From assembly GCA_023416745.1 (NCBI GenBank), contig JAEZHF010000020.1, forward strand, positions 18,355-82,354: DNA of 64,000 bases, given 5' to 3'. The stretch comes from Bacillota bacterium. GTDB taxonomy: Bacteria > Bacillota > Clostridia > Christensenellales > SZUA-584. The notes beneath the pieces were generated by a model. It saw only the letters and a list, made by a program, of their open reading frames with translations. It was not told the origin of the DNA and did not search any database. A program made the translations under genes and the position numbers. Below are positions 42,096-51,119 of the stretch, in pieces. How positions within the stretch are numbered: position 1 is the first letter of the stretch; the number at the start of each line of letters is the position of its first letter.

Positions 42096-43742
42096 ATGTC
42101 CAAGATATACGCAACCGTATCCATGTTGTTGATCATATTACTGCTGGCGGGCTGTTCCGCGGCGCCCGTCGATTCTCAGGCCACAGTACCGCCCGGCAAT
42201 GAGCCCGTCGTATCCGCCGAACCGGCGTCTTCCGATAACTCCGATGGCACACCGGCGGATGATCCCGCTATGACACCTGTCCCGACCACCCGCCCGGACG
42301 ACGAACCCACGCCCACGCTGGAGCCGGAGCCCACGGCAACGCCCATTCCGCAGGCCTCCGTTGTACCCGCCGGTATCGTCAAGAACAGCGGCGTCATGAT
42401 CGGTGACGACGTGGCTTTCCGTACTGCGCCCACCACCGATTCCGATATCATCACTCGGCTCAAATACGGCACCTACGTTCATGTGCTCAAGACCAACGTG
42501 GACGCGCAGTGGCATCAGGTGAAATACGACGGCAAAACGGGCTATGTCAACCGCATCTTCGTCAGTCTGGACGCGTCAATCGATGGTTATCAGCCCAGCT
42601 ACGTGGCCACCATCGTCAACTGCGACGAGGACGTAAACGTCCGAAGCGGACCCAACGCCGACTCGGAGCTGCTGGGCACCGCCAAAAAGGGTTCAGAGCT
42701 CACCATCGTTCCGCAGGACACGCTCACCGAGGGCTGGTATCAGGTGGACTACAAGGGGCAGACGGCGTACGTATATGCCAAGTACCTCGACATCGCGGCC
42801 AAGGTGGGCGATACGCAGCTCTCCAGCCTCAAGGTTTCGGGCGGCACGCTGTACCCGTCGTTCACCCCGGATGATTACGGCTATGTGGTTAAGGCCTCGT
42901 CCAAAAGCGTTACCATCACCGCTAAAGCCAACGACGGCGTGAAGGTGGACGTGGGCGATACCGGCAAGAGCAAAGCAACGTTTGACATCCCCTCCGCGGG
43001 TATGAAGACGGTGCGCATATCGGTGGGCGGCAAGATACGCTACAGCGTCTACATTTCGCGCAACGTACTGACCGTGGGCACGTGGAACATCAAGCGCGGC
43101 AACGGCCAGCTGCTCCGTCAGGGCCGGTTGGTATATGACCAGCAGCCCGACATCATGGGCATACAGGAGGCCTTCCAGAACCTTGACGCCAGCGATATCG
43201 TGGACAACCTCGCGAGCTTGAAGACGCGCGGCATGTCCTACAACGTGCTCTCCCCCACCATCAATACGAGCGGCGGCGAGTTCGGCAACGGCCTTATCTC
43301 CCGCTATAAGCTGCGCGACATCGAGACGTTCAAGTTGGACAGCGGCAGCTACGAGAAGCGCCTGCTGCAAAAGGCGGTGGTCACGATAGGCGACAACAAG
43401 GTGTCCATCTACAACACGCACTTCACCTACAACACGGCGTCCATTCGCGCCAAACAGTTCAAGCAGGTGAAAAAGATCATGGACGACGACCCTAACAAGT
43501 ACAAGATACTGACGGGCGATTTCAACGCGGCGTACAAGGAGTTCTCCGCGGTTTTTGGGAAGGGGTACACCATCGTCAACTCGCCGGACACCAAATACTA
43601 CGATTACGAGCGCAACGAGATCAACTACAACGAGATCGACAACATCATCGTGACCAGCAACATCAAAGTGATCAACTCGCGCATCGTCGTCACTAAGTTC
43701 TCGGACCACTGCCCCGTGTTCGCATACCTCACGCTGGAATAA
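42096..43742 (+). CDS. SH3b / cadherin-like / endonuclease-exonuclease-phosphatase lipoprotein
   Basis: 548 residues. Lipobox LLLAGC (Cys20) and a long Pro/Thr/Glu linker (about 22-90) precede two bacterial SH3 domains (about 98-160 and 167-228), a cadherin-like beta-sandwich (about 233-320) and a C-terminal EEP domain. The EEP motifs are clear: TWNIKRGNG, GIQEAF, TGDFNA, EIDNII, FSDHCPVFAY. It could cleave extracellular nucleic acid or phosphoester lipids at the cell wall. A terminator follows. Confidence 0.88.
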   Translation: MSKIYATVSMLLIILLLAGCSAAPVDSQATVPPGNEPVVSAEPASSDNSDGTPADDPAMTPVPTTRPDDEPTPTLEPEPTATPIPQASVVPAGIVKNSGVMIGDDVAFRTAPTTDSDIITRLKYGTYVHVLKTNVDAQWHQVKYDGKTGYVNRIFVSLDASIDGYQPSYVATIVNCDEDVNVRSGPNADSELLGTAKKGSELTIVPQDTLTEGWYQVDYKGQTAYVYAKYLDIAAKVGDTQLSSLKVSGGTLYPSFTPDDYGYVVKASSKSVTITAKANDGVKVDVGDTGKSKATFDIPSAGMKTVRISVGGKIRYSVYISRNVLTVGTWNIKRGNGQLLRQGRLVYDQQPDIMGIQEAFQNLDASDIVDNLASLKTRGMSYNVLSPTINTSGGEFGNGLISRYKLRDIETFKLDSGSYEKRLLQKAVVTIGDNKVSIYNTHFTYNTASIRAKQFKQVKKIMDDDPNKYKILTGDFNAAYKEFSAVFGKGYTIVNSPDTKYYDYERNEINYNEIDNIIVTSNIKVINSRIVVTKFSDHCPVFAYLTLE

Positions 43743-43758
43743 CTTATTTCAGGAATAT

Positions 43759-43784
43759 AAAAGCCCTCATCGCGAGGGCTTTTG
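43759..43784 (+). terminator. Terminator after the EEP lipoprotein gene
   Basis: AAAAGCCCTC pairs with GAGGGCTTTT over a five-base loop. Confidence 0.85.
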
Positions 43785-43810
43785 TATGTAACCGCTAAGT
43801 CATTTCCAGT

Positions 43811-43918
43811 CTATTCTTCCTTTTCGGCGATTGTCTCGGTGCATCCTTCTGAAAATTCAGCGGAGCACACGCTTTCATCAACGACGATTTCGTCGTTAGC
43901 TGTTTTCTTTTCGTCCAT
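43811..43918 (-). CDS. Small acidic peptide with two cysteines
   Basis: 35 residues, reading MDEKKTANDEIVVDESVCSA and then EFSEGCTETIAEKEE. The start has GGAAGGAG eight bases upstream on the minus strand. The composition (acidic, Cys at 18 and 26, Ser/Thr near them) is peptide-precursor-like, but no modifying enzyme is adjacent. It may also be a small regulatory protein. Not otherwise recognised. Confidence 0.45.
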   Translation of the reverse strand: MDEKKTANDEIVVDESVCSAEFSEGCTETIAEKEE

Positions 43919-44133
43919 GTCACTCGCTCCTTCCGTAGTCTTGTTGTAGATTGATTATATCACATTCCGGCTAAAAGATAAATAGAAACTGCTTTGGTCT
44001 GCTGTTTCTGCTGTCGTCAGTTCCTAGTCCGGCAACCATACCGCAAACCATGCCAAATAGTATTGACTGGCGTCCGCGAATATGTGCGTGCTGTGGTCGC
44101 GAGCCAATCATTTTCTAGCAGATACAAGCAACG

Positions 44134-44158
44134 AAAAAAGCCCTCTCTCAAGGGCTTT
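44134..44158 (-). terminator. Terminator of the tRNA pair
   Basis: On the minus strand, GCCCTT/AGGGC stem followed by six T, just past the 3' end of tRNA-Met. Confidence 0.8.
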
Positions 44159-44162
44159 CAGG

Positions 44163-44239
44163 TGGTAGCGGCGACAAGATTCGAACTTGTGACACCCCGG
44201 GTATGAACCGAGTGCTCTGGCCAACTGAGCTACGCCGCC
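44163..44239 (-). tRNA. tRNA-Met (CAU), elongator
   Basis: 77 bases with encoded CCA. The acceptor stem GGCGGCG pairs with CGCCGCT (one G-U); D-loop GTAGCTCAGTTGGCC, anticodon loop TTCATAC and T-loop TTCGAAT are normal. The anticodon is CAU. The sequence resembles elongator tRNA-Met of Bacillota more than the lysidine-modified tRNA-Ile. Confidence 0.93.
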
Positions 44240-44286
44240 ACATGCATAACCCGATTGAAAAGTTATCCAATCGGGTTATGACTAAT

Positions 44287-44363
<77 letters not shown>

Positions 44364-44445
44364 TCAACGAGTGCAAATGATATTCTATATCATATTAACT
44401 GTCGCGTCAACTGTTTTGTGAAAAAACTATGAACTAATGTTTGGA

Positions 44446-45060
44446 TCATTGTGGATAGAAATATACGCAAGCGGCGTGGTACGGCCGCTTCTGATGCCAT
44501 ACCTTTTCGAACGCCAGCTCATGCTCCTCGCCATTTGTCGCAATAAAAACCGTTTTTTTCTCGTCGTCGTAGCCGGTAACAGCCATCCAGTGCCATGTAA
44601 AATCGTCCAGCTCTTTAGCTGGGTTGCGCAGTATCAGCAACGCCGGCAGATAGCCTTCATCCACCGCTTTTTTGATATACGCGAACGCCACACCGACACT
44701 ATAACCGGAAGAAACTCTCACGGCGGTGATGCCGACGCCCATCGTTTTTGCGAACTCCACCGTGCTGGTCGCAAAAAACCTGGCATCCGTCAGTCCCTGC
44801 AAACCCGGCTTCACGTATTCGCGGACCGCGCCCATGAAGGCTGTGAAATCGTCCCTTTTTGCAGGAGACTCATACGGATAAACCGCCCGGCATTTCTCCG
44901 AAAAAACCAAGGCCATATACATGAGTATGAGGGCGGCTGTTGTGGGCCCACAGCCGGATATGCTGTGGCTGAGCTTCCTGAACCATTTTTGGTCTCCGGC
45001 GATAACGCCCTCTTTGCCGTCGTCTATCGTTATAATTTTCTTATCAATCGTGTTTATCAT
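44446..45060 (-). CDS. C39-like cysteine peptidase domain protein
   Basis: 204 residues. A papain-like fold is suggested by SGCGPTTAALILMY (catalytic Cys, about 36) and DFTWHWMAVTGYDDEKKTVFIATNG (catalytic His). It has no signal peptide and no ABC domain, so it is a stand-alone C39-like enzyme, possibly cytoplasmic. Target unknown. Confidence 0.75.
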   Translation of the reverse strand: MINTIDKKIITIDDGKEGVIAGDQKWFRKLSHSISGCGPTTAALILMYMALVFSEKCRAVYPYESPAKRDDFTAFMGAVREYVKPGLQGLTDARFFATSTVEFAKTMGVGITAVRVSSGYSVGVAFAYIKKAVDEGYLPALLILRNPAKELDDFTWHWMAVTGYDDEKKTVFIATNGEEHELAFEKVWHQKRPYHAACVYFYPQ

Positions 45061-45189
45061 AATCGTTCCTTTTCGCTGCCGGTGTATTATATCACATCAC
45101 GCAGCCGCTGTAAAAAGAAGTTGTTATGGACGAAGCAACGGCCTTATGCTAGTATAAAGCAACATATTTTTTTATATGAGAGGGAACCG

Positions 45190-45711
45190 ATGGAATTCCG
45201 TAAAAGCTATACTCTGTCACTTGAGGACTACCTGCATTACAACCATTTCTCTCACCGCAAGCAGCTCATCATGATGCCGGCGCTGTTTCTGGTGCTGATG
45301 CTGGCAGTTTGCATATTTATCGTATTTGCCGACCGTACGCCAAACTTCGTCACATTGATCATCATCGTATTGCTGATCGTGCTGTTTGCCGGTCTTATCG
45401 CTCTCTCCAACATACTGGCGCTCAATCATCAAGCCAGGCGGCAGTACCGCTCCAGCCACACTCTTAAATCCGAGTTTGAGCTGGTGATAGACAAAGACGG
45501 CGTCCGAGAATCCAGTTCCTCCGGTGCGTCCAACGCCAAATGGGATCAGGTCAAATTTGCGGTGGAGTCGAAGAAAGCGGTCTTCATCCACATGTCGATG
45601 CTGCAAGCTTTTGTGATACCCAAACGGCTGCTGAACCCAAAGGAAGACGCGCTGATACGCAGGCTGCTCGCCACCCATCTTAGCGGAAAAAAGCTCCGAG
45701 TCAGGCACTGA
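45190..45711 (+). CDS. YcxB-like membrane protein
   Basis: 173 residues from ATG 45190 (GAGGGAACC upstream). Two membrane helices (about 28-50 and 57-80) are followed by a soluble C-terminal part with GASNAKWDQVKFAVESKKAVFIHMSMLQAFVIPKRLL, the pattern of the YcxB-like domain. Function unknown. Confidence 0.75.
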   Translation: MEFRKSYTLSLEDYLHYNHFSHRKQLIMMPALFLVLMLAVCIFIVFADRTPNFVTLIIIVLLIVLFAGLIALSNILALNHQARRQYRSSHTLKSEFELVIDKDGVRESSSSGASNAKWDQVKFAVESKKAVFIHMSMLQAFVIPKRLLNPKEDALIRRLLATHLSGKKLRVRH

Positions 45712-46630
45712 TGCGCTTTTCCTCCCTGTTGACGATAAGGGTGCCGGCTGTCACGAGCGCTGCCGCAGCCAGCATCTCCAGACCGATATGCTCGCCCGGT
45801 ACCAGCAGCACGGACAGCAGCGCGCCAAACAAGGGTACCGCAAACTTGTACTGCTCCAGCACCGTGGCCTTGTGAACCTTTAGCAGCACGAACCACAGCG
45901 TGAAAGCCACCGCCGACAGCGCCGCCATGTACACCAGCAGCAGCGCCGCCTCTTTATTGAATATCAGCCCCTGCGGGCTGCCTGCATACCCCACCGCGAT
46001 GAGCATAAGGCCTCCCACAAACAGCTGCCCGCCCGACACCCGCACGATGTCAGTGCTGCCGCCGTATTTGCGCACCATCACGGTAGCCACTGCGCCCAGC
46101 ACGCAGTGCAGCATGATCAGCCCTTCGCCCTGCATCGAAAAAGAAAATGATTCTTCTCCCAGCAGCGTGATGTTGGCCGCGAGCACACCCGCAAAGCCGC
46201 ATAACAGCCCGACGCCTTTCTTCCAGCTGAGCCTGTCAGTTTTAAACATGAAATGAGCGAAAACCGCCACCAGAAAGACGCTCAGCGTGATGATGATGGA
46301 GCCCTTCACGCCGTTCGTGTGCGCCATGCCGATATAATACAGCACATACGAGCCGAACGTCTGCAGCAGCGCCACAGCCAGCAGCAGCGGCCATTCACGG
46401 CGCGGCGGCACCAGCTTCGACTTCAGCTTCAGCTTCGCAAACGCCAGTACGAACACCCCGGCGAGCGTAAACCGCAGCCCAGCCAGCAATACTCTCTGAA
46501 AGCTGCTCAGATCGCCCAATTCCGCATACGAAAGCTTGATGGTGGGAAACGCGCTGCCCCACAGCAAGCAGCAGAGCATCGCCGTCGCAATCATTACGCC
46601 TTTTTTCTCAAACATGCTTTTCTTTTCCAT
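45701..46630 (-). CDS. EamA family (DMT) transporter
   Basis: 309 residues with ten membrane helices in two EamA repeats (about 12-145 and 160-300; LLWGSAFPTIKLSYAELGDLSSFQRVLLAGLRFTLAG). Such proteins export amino acids, nucleotide-like or drug-like metabolites. Ligand unknown. RBS AAAGGGGGG seven bases upstream. Tail-to-tail with the YcxB-like gene, overlapping by 11 bases. Confidence 0.9.
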   Translation of the reverse strand: MEKKSMFEKKGVMIATAMLCCLLWGSAFPTIKLSYAELGDLSSFQRVLLAGLRFTLAGVFVLAFAKLKLKSKLVPPRREWPLLLAVALLQTFGSYVLYYIGMAHTNGVKGSIIITLSVFLVAVFAHFMFKTDRLSWKKGVGLLCGFAGVLAANITLLGEESFSFSMQGEGLIMLHCVLGAVATVMVRKYGGSTDIVRVSGGQLFVGGLMLIAVGYAGSPQGLIFNKEAALLLVYMAALSAVAFTLWFVLLKVHKATVLEQYKFAVPLFGALLSVLLVPGEHIGLEMLAAAALVTAGTLIVNREEKRISA

Positions 46631-46753
46631 TGTGGTGCCCCCCTTTGATTGCCGCCCTATATTAACACAACCTTCGGGTATATGCCATCAATGATCTGCA
46701 CATTGTTCTTATTTGTGGTATAATGCACCAAAGAAACGTAGAGGAACACAGAA

Positions 46754-47251
46754 ATGAAAAAGGTAACCACAAAGCAGCCCAACTCGTCCGAATGCTTCGT
46801 CTGCGGGCTGGACAATGACAAAGGCCTCAAGGCTTCATTTTTCGAAACGGATACCAACGAAGTGGCCGCGCTGTTCACGCCGCACCGGCTGCACCAGAGC
46901 TACCCCGGCCGCGTCCACGGCGGCATCGCCGCGTGCATACTGGACGAGACAATGGGGCGCGCGGTGCAGATTGGCAGCCCAGACGTCTGGGGCGTGACTG
47001 TGGAGCTGTCGCTGGCATACAAAAAGCCGCTGCCTTACGGCCAGCAGCTTAGGTGCCTGGGGCGTATCACGAAGGACACCCGCCTGCTGTTCGAAGCGCA
47101 AGGCGAGATCTATACGCCCGAAGGCGAGGTCGCCGTCACCGCGAAGGCGCGCTACGTCAAGATGTCCGTCGGCCAGATTTCAGCCGATTTCGATCCGGAT
47201 TCAATCGCCTGGCAGGTGCATCTGCACATCGACGACCCGACAGAAATATAA
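46754..47251 (+). CDS. PaaI-like hotdog thioesterase
   Basis: 165 residues. Hotdog fold with the active-site helix RVHGGIAACILDETMGRAVQI (about 53-73). The N-terminal ECFVCGLDNDKGLKASFF is typical of a PaaI/DUF4442-like clade. It hydrolyses an acyl-CoA of unknown type. Convergent with the NlpC/P60 gene. Confidence 0.88.
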   Translation: MKKVTTKQPNSSECFVCGLDNDKGLKASFFETDTNEVAALFTPHRLHQSYPGRVHGGIAACILDETMGRAVQIGSPDVWGVTVELSLAYKKPLPYGQQLRCLGRITKDTRLLFEAQGEIYTPEGEVAVTAKARYVKMSVGQISADFDPDSIAWQVHLHIDDPTEI

Positions 47252-47272
47252 GCGACTCAGTCCGGGCTGCTG

Positions 47273-48316
47273 TCAGTTTCCCGTCCAGATGCCACCCAGC
47301 ATGGTCGCGGTATACTGGCCGACAACGCCGTCGGGAACCAGATTCTTTTTCTTCTGAAATCCGATCACGGCGCTCTGCGTCTTGGGGCCGAACACGCCGT
47401 CCGAATCTCCCGGCGAGAAGTTGTTGAGCGCAAGCGCGTCCTGCACGTCCCGCACATCCTCCCCTGCCATATATGGTGTGGCCAGCTTGAGGTCCCTTCC
47501 CAGCTCGAATGAGCTCAGCTGATTGTCCGCCACCGGGTATACCGGATACCCGCTGCTGTCCGTCACCCAGTCCCCGAACAGTGCGGCCGCCGTCTTCTCG
47601 CCCACGATGCCATCCACCAGCAGCCCGCTGGCCTTCTGGAACTCCTTAACCGCCCGCTGCGTATACGGACCGTACACGACGTCGATCGTCCCCGGATCAT
47701 ACCCTTTGAGCGTCAGCGCAATCTGCACCTGAGCCACATCGTCCCCGTTCAGGTACGGGCCGGTCAGCTTGAGCAGCCTGCCCAGCCACAGCGTCGGCGG
47801 CTCTGGCTCGTCGGGGTTGCTCGTCACTGAGTAGTCCACGTCCGCCATCTTGCCCCAGTTGGTCCAATTCTTGTTCGTCGCCGGTGCGGTCAGACGGGAT
47901 AGCACGACGCCGTTGTTGGTGCCGCCCGACTCTATCACCTTGCCATTGCCCATATAAACGCCGATGTGCCCGTTGCGCCACACGCACAGCCCGGCAATCT
48001 CCGGAATGGAGCTCAGCTTACCCTTCTGCACAGACCGGCTATAGAGCGTGTTGGCTGTCTTGTCGCCATAACCGGGTATCTGGCTGCGGAACGCCTCTAT
48101 AATAAGGCCGGAGCAGTCCGCAATGTAATGCCCGAACCACTTCGCGCATTGCACGGTAAAATAACTGTAGCTGCGCCCTGACCGCCTCTCCCTGCCCCAC
48201 TTTTCCGCAAGTGCCCGCGTGTAGAGCTGCCCTTGTCCGCCGAACACGTATCCCCAGCCGTCGTTTCTCGCTTTGACCACAAAATTGACCAAATCGGCTG
48301 CTTTTATGACCGCCAT
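47273..48316 (-). CDS. NlpC/P60-like peptidase with two peptidoglycan-binding domains
   Basis: 347 residues from ATG 48316 (GGAGGAGG upstream). The NlpC/P60-like domain (about 1-150) has the catalytic Cys68 in ADCSGLIIEAFR and His in NGHIGVYMGNGKVIES. Two PG_binding_1 domains follow (about 195-250 and 275-335). No signal peptide is seen, unusual for a wall hydrolase, so it may act in spores or leave by another path such as a lysis system. Phage-endolysin-like architecture, but no phage genes are near. Confidence 0.85.
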   Translation of the reverse strand: MAVIKAADLVNFVVKARNDGWGYVFGGQGQLYTRALAEKWGRERRSGRSYSYFTVQCAKWFGHYIADCSGLIIEAFRSQIPGYGDKTANTLYSRSVQKGKLSSIPEIAGLCVWRNGHIGVYMGNGKVIESGGTNNGVVLSRLTAPATNKNWTNWGKMADVDYSVTSNPDEPEPPTLWLGRLLKLTGPYLNGDDVAQVQIALTLKGYDPGTIDVVYGPYTQRAVKEFQKASGLLVDGIVGEKTAAALFGDWVTDSSGYPVYPVADNQLSSFELGRDLKLATPYMAGEDVRDVQDALALNNFSPGDSDGVFGPKTQSAVIGFQKKKNLVPDGVVGQYTATMLGGIWTGN

Positions 48317-48495
48317 TTGCGCCTCCTCCTTATGGCACCGCCCATTAAACACTTGCGGACGGTATTATGCGTATATATCTATATGTTATGCTTTCACATG
48401 ACGGGGTGTGATTGCGCACATTCTGCCAGAATTATTGACATGAACGCTGATTTCGGTAGAATGAAAGAAGATAGTATCTTCAGTACGGAGGAAAC

Positions 48496-49497
48496 ATGAA
48501 GCCACGGTATAAGATCGGGATGAGGAATATCAAGACGGCTGTCGCGGTGGGCCTTTGCCTGTTGACGTTCCAGCTGATCGGCCTCGGCAGCGGCTACATC
48601 GGGCTTGGCAAGGCCATCAACGGCATACAGGCAGCGCTGGCCGCCACTATCTGCATGAAGTCTTCGCTGCAGAATACACTGCGCACGGGTATCGACAGAA
48701 CCATCGGCACGGTTTTCGGATCCGTGATGGGTGTGCTGTTTTTACTGATCGTGGGGTACATCCCCGCTGAGGTTTTCGTGCTGCTGATCACCGCCGGTGT
48801 TGTCGTTATCATCTATCTGTGCAATGTGCTGAAGCTGCAGGCTAGTGTGCCCATCAGCATTGTCGTCTATCTGATCATACTCATCGATCACAAGGATATC
48901 TCCCCTGTCGTCTACGGTTTGACACGGCTGGCGGAGACGGTATTCGGCATATTCGTGGCTTATCTGGTCAACCGTTTTCTCGAACCTGGTTGGCTGGCAA
49001 GGTTTCGAAAGACCGCTTCCTCCGCGGTCCCACTCAAATCGGATGGTATACGGGCGTTCAACGCCCAGGACACCAGCGCTGTAATGCACATATGGCTGCG
49101 CACCAACATCGCCGCGCACGGCTTCATCGACGACGGCATCTGGCACCAACGTTACGAGTCAGTCCGCAATGCGCTTCCGGCTTCTGACACAACGTTGTAT
49201 GACGACGGACAGGTTCGCGGATTTATATCAGTGACGGACGACACCGTCATCACGGCAATTTGCATCGCGCCGGAAGCGCAGCACAAGGGCATCGGCACAA
49301 AACTGCTGGATTATGCCAGGCAGACACGTTGCTGTCTCAGCGTTCGCGTGTACAAGCACAACGAAGCCGCCGTCAAGTTTCTGCTCAACCGCGGGTTCGT
49401 CATCTCTGAGGAAATCAAGGCCTCGGCTGACAACAGCTCCGAGTTGCTCATGGAATGGTCGACAAAAAACAAACCGCCCGTTTGCACAGGCGGCTGA
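48496..49497 (+). CDS. Aromatic acid exporter-like membrane domain fused to a GNAT domain
   Basis: 333 residues. Residues 1-165 are an ArAE_1/DUF939-like membrane domain (RNIKTAVAVGLCLLTFQLIGL, GIDRTIGTVFGSVMGVLF, LAETVFGIFVAYLVNRFL). Residues about 180-325 are a complete GNAT domain (VMHIWLRTNIAAHGFI and ICIAPEAQHKGIGTKLLDYA, then AVKFLLNRGFVISEE). The reading frame is continuous and there is no internal start with a good ribosome site, so a true fusion is likely. It may acetylate a substrate at the membrane before or during export. Confidence 0.82.
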   Translation: MKPRYKIGMRNIKTAVAVGLCLLTFQLIGLGSGYIGLGKAINGIQAALAATICMKSSLQNTLRTGIDRTIGTVFGSVMGVLFLLIVGYIPAEVFVLLITAGVVVIIYLCNVLKLQASVPISIVVYLIILIDHKDISPVVYGLTRLAETVFGIFVAYLVNRFLEPGWLARFRKTASSAVPLKSDGIRAFNAQDTSAVMHIWLRTNIAAHGFIDDGIWHQRYESVRNALPASDTTLYDDGQVRGFISVTDDTVITAICIAPEAQHKGIGTKLLDYARQTRCCLSVRVYKHNEAAVKFLLNRGFVISEEIKASADNSSELLMEWSTKNKPPVCTGG

Positions 49498-49519
49498 TAG
49501 TTGTACTTTTCAATATATT

Positions 49520-49618
49520 CTGGAGACGCTACTCCAGGCCTTTGTTCATACCACTCCGGGGCACAAGCGGGATTTTTTTCCTTGAGAATCCCATCAGGAA
49601 AATACTTCGCATTTTCCG
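49520..49618 (+). repeat. Dispersed hairpin-rich intergenic element, copy B
   Basis: Same order as copy A at 11538-11625: a CTGGAG/CTCCAG stem, then CTCCGGGGCAC, CTTGAGAATCCCAT and a perfect GGAAAAT/ATTTTCC stem. Ends 23 bases before the stop codon of the binding-protein gene. Confidence 0.7.
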
Positions 49619-49641
49619 TTATTGACTTTGATATACCCTTT

Positions 49642-51108
49642 TTACTCCGTTTCAGCCGCTTCCGCTGCCTCGAACAAAGCCTCTATTTCCGAAGTCACAA
49701 TGAAGTCGCGGATAGAGAAGCTGGCATCCTTGTCCTTAACCTGCTCATAGTAAGTGCCAAGGTTTTGTTCCGTGATCAACGTGTTCACCTGATACTCAAA
49801 CGTCTGCCCTTCCGTCTTGAGCACGCGGCCCTCCGCCAGCCTCAGCGCAAATTCAAACGCCGCCGCGCCCAAGCCGGCTGTGGACGGCTGCGCGCACACG
49901 ACCAGTTCGTCCGGCTGGGCCAGCAGCAGCACCGGAGTCGGAGCAGGCTCGTCTTCATCCTTTTTTCCGTCTGTCTTTGGCGTAATGCTCAGGCCACCGT
50001 TTTTGAGCGCATACCATTTCTTGATGAATCCGGCAGTCACATCCCCGCACATCACCTTGGGCAGCGTCCCTGCCTCAATATACGCGTCCAGTATGCCCTC
50101 AGCCATGCCGTCTTCCGTTACCACGCCATCCACCGCCCCTGCTTTGAGCAGCGCTGCCATTGCCGTCTTCGCGTCCGCCTTTTTGCCCGACGCATACGAT
50201 GTGCCCGCAGCAACCAGACTTTCGCTCTTCGTCATTGTGCCGAGCACCGCGTTAAGACGAGCGCTGTCCGCCGGGTCATCCTTGTTATCGAATATGGCGG
50301 CCACGTTTCCGGCAGCCAGGTTCTGTGCTATGAAATTACCGTACACCTGCCCCCAGGCCTCTTCATCCGCCACGACGTTGACGGCATAATCCGATTCAGT
50401 CGGGGCATCGATGACGACAACAGGAATGCCCTCTTCCTTTGCCATCATCGTCACCATGCTGAAGCTGGTTTTGTCGGAGAAGCCCGCGATGATCGCGTCC
50501 ACGCCGTTTTTGATCAGGCTTCTTACATCCTGCACCTGCTGGTTGTAGTTACCGCCGGCATTGTAATAATAGACTTCGTAAATCAGCTTTTGGCTCTCGG
50601 CCGCGTTCGCCGCATCCTCTAGGCAGCTCAGTATCTGTTCGTTTTCCGTTGAGTTCAGTTTCCCGACCGTGACGCCGATGCGCAGCCCTTCCTCTGCGAA
50701 CAGCGCGTCCGCCAGATCCTCCTCGTCGGTGAACAGGCTGTCATCAGTGCCAGTGAGCCCGGCCAGCACGCTTTCATCCACCGTCGAATAGTCGTAAGTC
50801 TCGTCCGGAGGCACTGAAATAAGGGGAGATATTGTCGGTGTAGCGGTCGGTGCTGCCGCCGCTTCGCCAGCGGTCGGCCGGTTCGTGCCGCTCGTAAATA
50901 CGATCAGGCAGACGACGCCCGCCACGATGACAGCCGCTCCGATGGATATAAGCTTATAGTTGCGCCGGATAAACGCCCACAGCCGGTTATAATGCCTGCC
51001 GCGAACACTCCGCGAACTGCTGCCACGCACCGAAGCTTGCCCCGGGTGCCGCCTGTTAAAGCTGCCTCTTGCTGATTTTTTCTTTTTCATATAGATAAGC
51101 TTTGCCAT
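49642..51108 (-). CDS. Membrane-tethered periplasmic binding protein-like (type 1)
   Basis: 488 residues from ATG 51108 (GGAGG five bases upstream; an ATG five codons earlier overlaps the regulator gene). A basic N-terminal cytoplasmic part (about 1-45, KKKKSARGSFNRRH) precedes one membrane helix (about 52-72), a Thr/Pro linker, and a sugar-binding-type domain: LRIGVTVGKLNSTENEQIL, DAIIAGFSDKTSFSMVTMMAKEEGIPVVVIDAP, VAAIFDNKDDPADSARLNAVLG. No ABC transporter is adjacent, so it may be a sensor. It is the last gene of an operon with a GntR regulator. Confidence 0.78.
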   Translation of the reverse strand: MAKLIYMKKKKSARGSFNRRHPGQASVRGSSSRSVRGRHYNRLWAFIRRNYKLISIGAAVIVAGVVCLIVFTSGTNRPTAGEAAAAPTATPTISPLISVPPDETYDYSTVDESVLAGLTGTDDSLFTDEEDLADALFAEEGLRIGVTVGKLNSTENEQILSCLEDAANAAESQKLIYEVYYYNAGGNYNQQVQDVRSLIKNGVDAIIAGFSDKTSFSMVTMMAKEEGIPVVVIDAPTESDYAVNVVADEEAWGQVYGNFIAQNLAAGNVAAIFDNKDDPADSARLNAVLGTMTKSESLVAAGTSYASGKKADAKTAMAALLKAGAVDGVVTEDGMAEGILDAYIEAGTLPKVMCGDVTAGFIKKWYALKNGGLSITPKTDGKKDEDEPAPTPVLLLAQPDELVVCAQPSTAGLGAAAFEFALRLAEGRVLKTEGQTFEYQVNTLITEQNLGTYYEQVKDKDASFSIRDFIVTSEIEALFEAAEAAETE

Positions 51109-51119
51109 ACTGTCCTCCG

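Noticed and set aside
44163..44239. tRNA-Ile with lysidine-modified CAU
   Set aside because: Acceptor and D-arm sequence match elongator tRNA-Met of Bacillota better; but the anticodon alone cannot exclude it.
44437..45189. Long N-terminal extension of the YcxB-like gene
   Set aside because: The extension lies opposite the C39-like peptidase gene; the ATG at 45190 has a good ribosome site and matches the family's start.
47273..48316. Prophage lysis module
   Set aside because: The NlpC/P60 protein has endolysin-like layout, but there is no holin, structural or integrase gene in the window.
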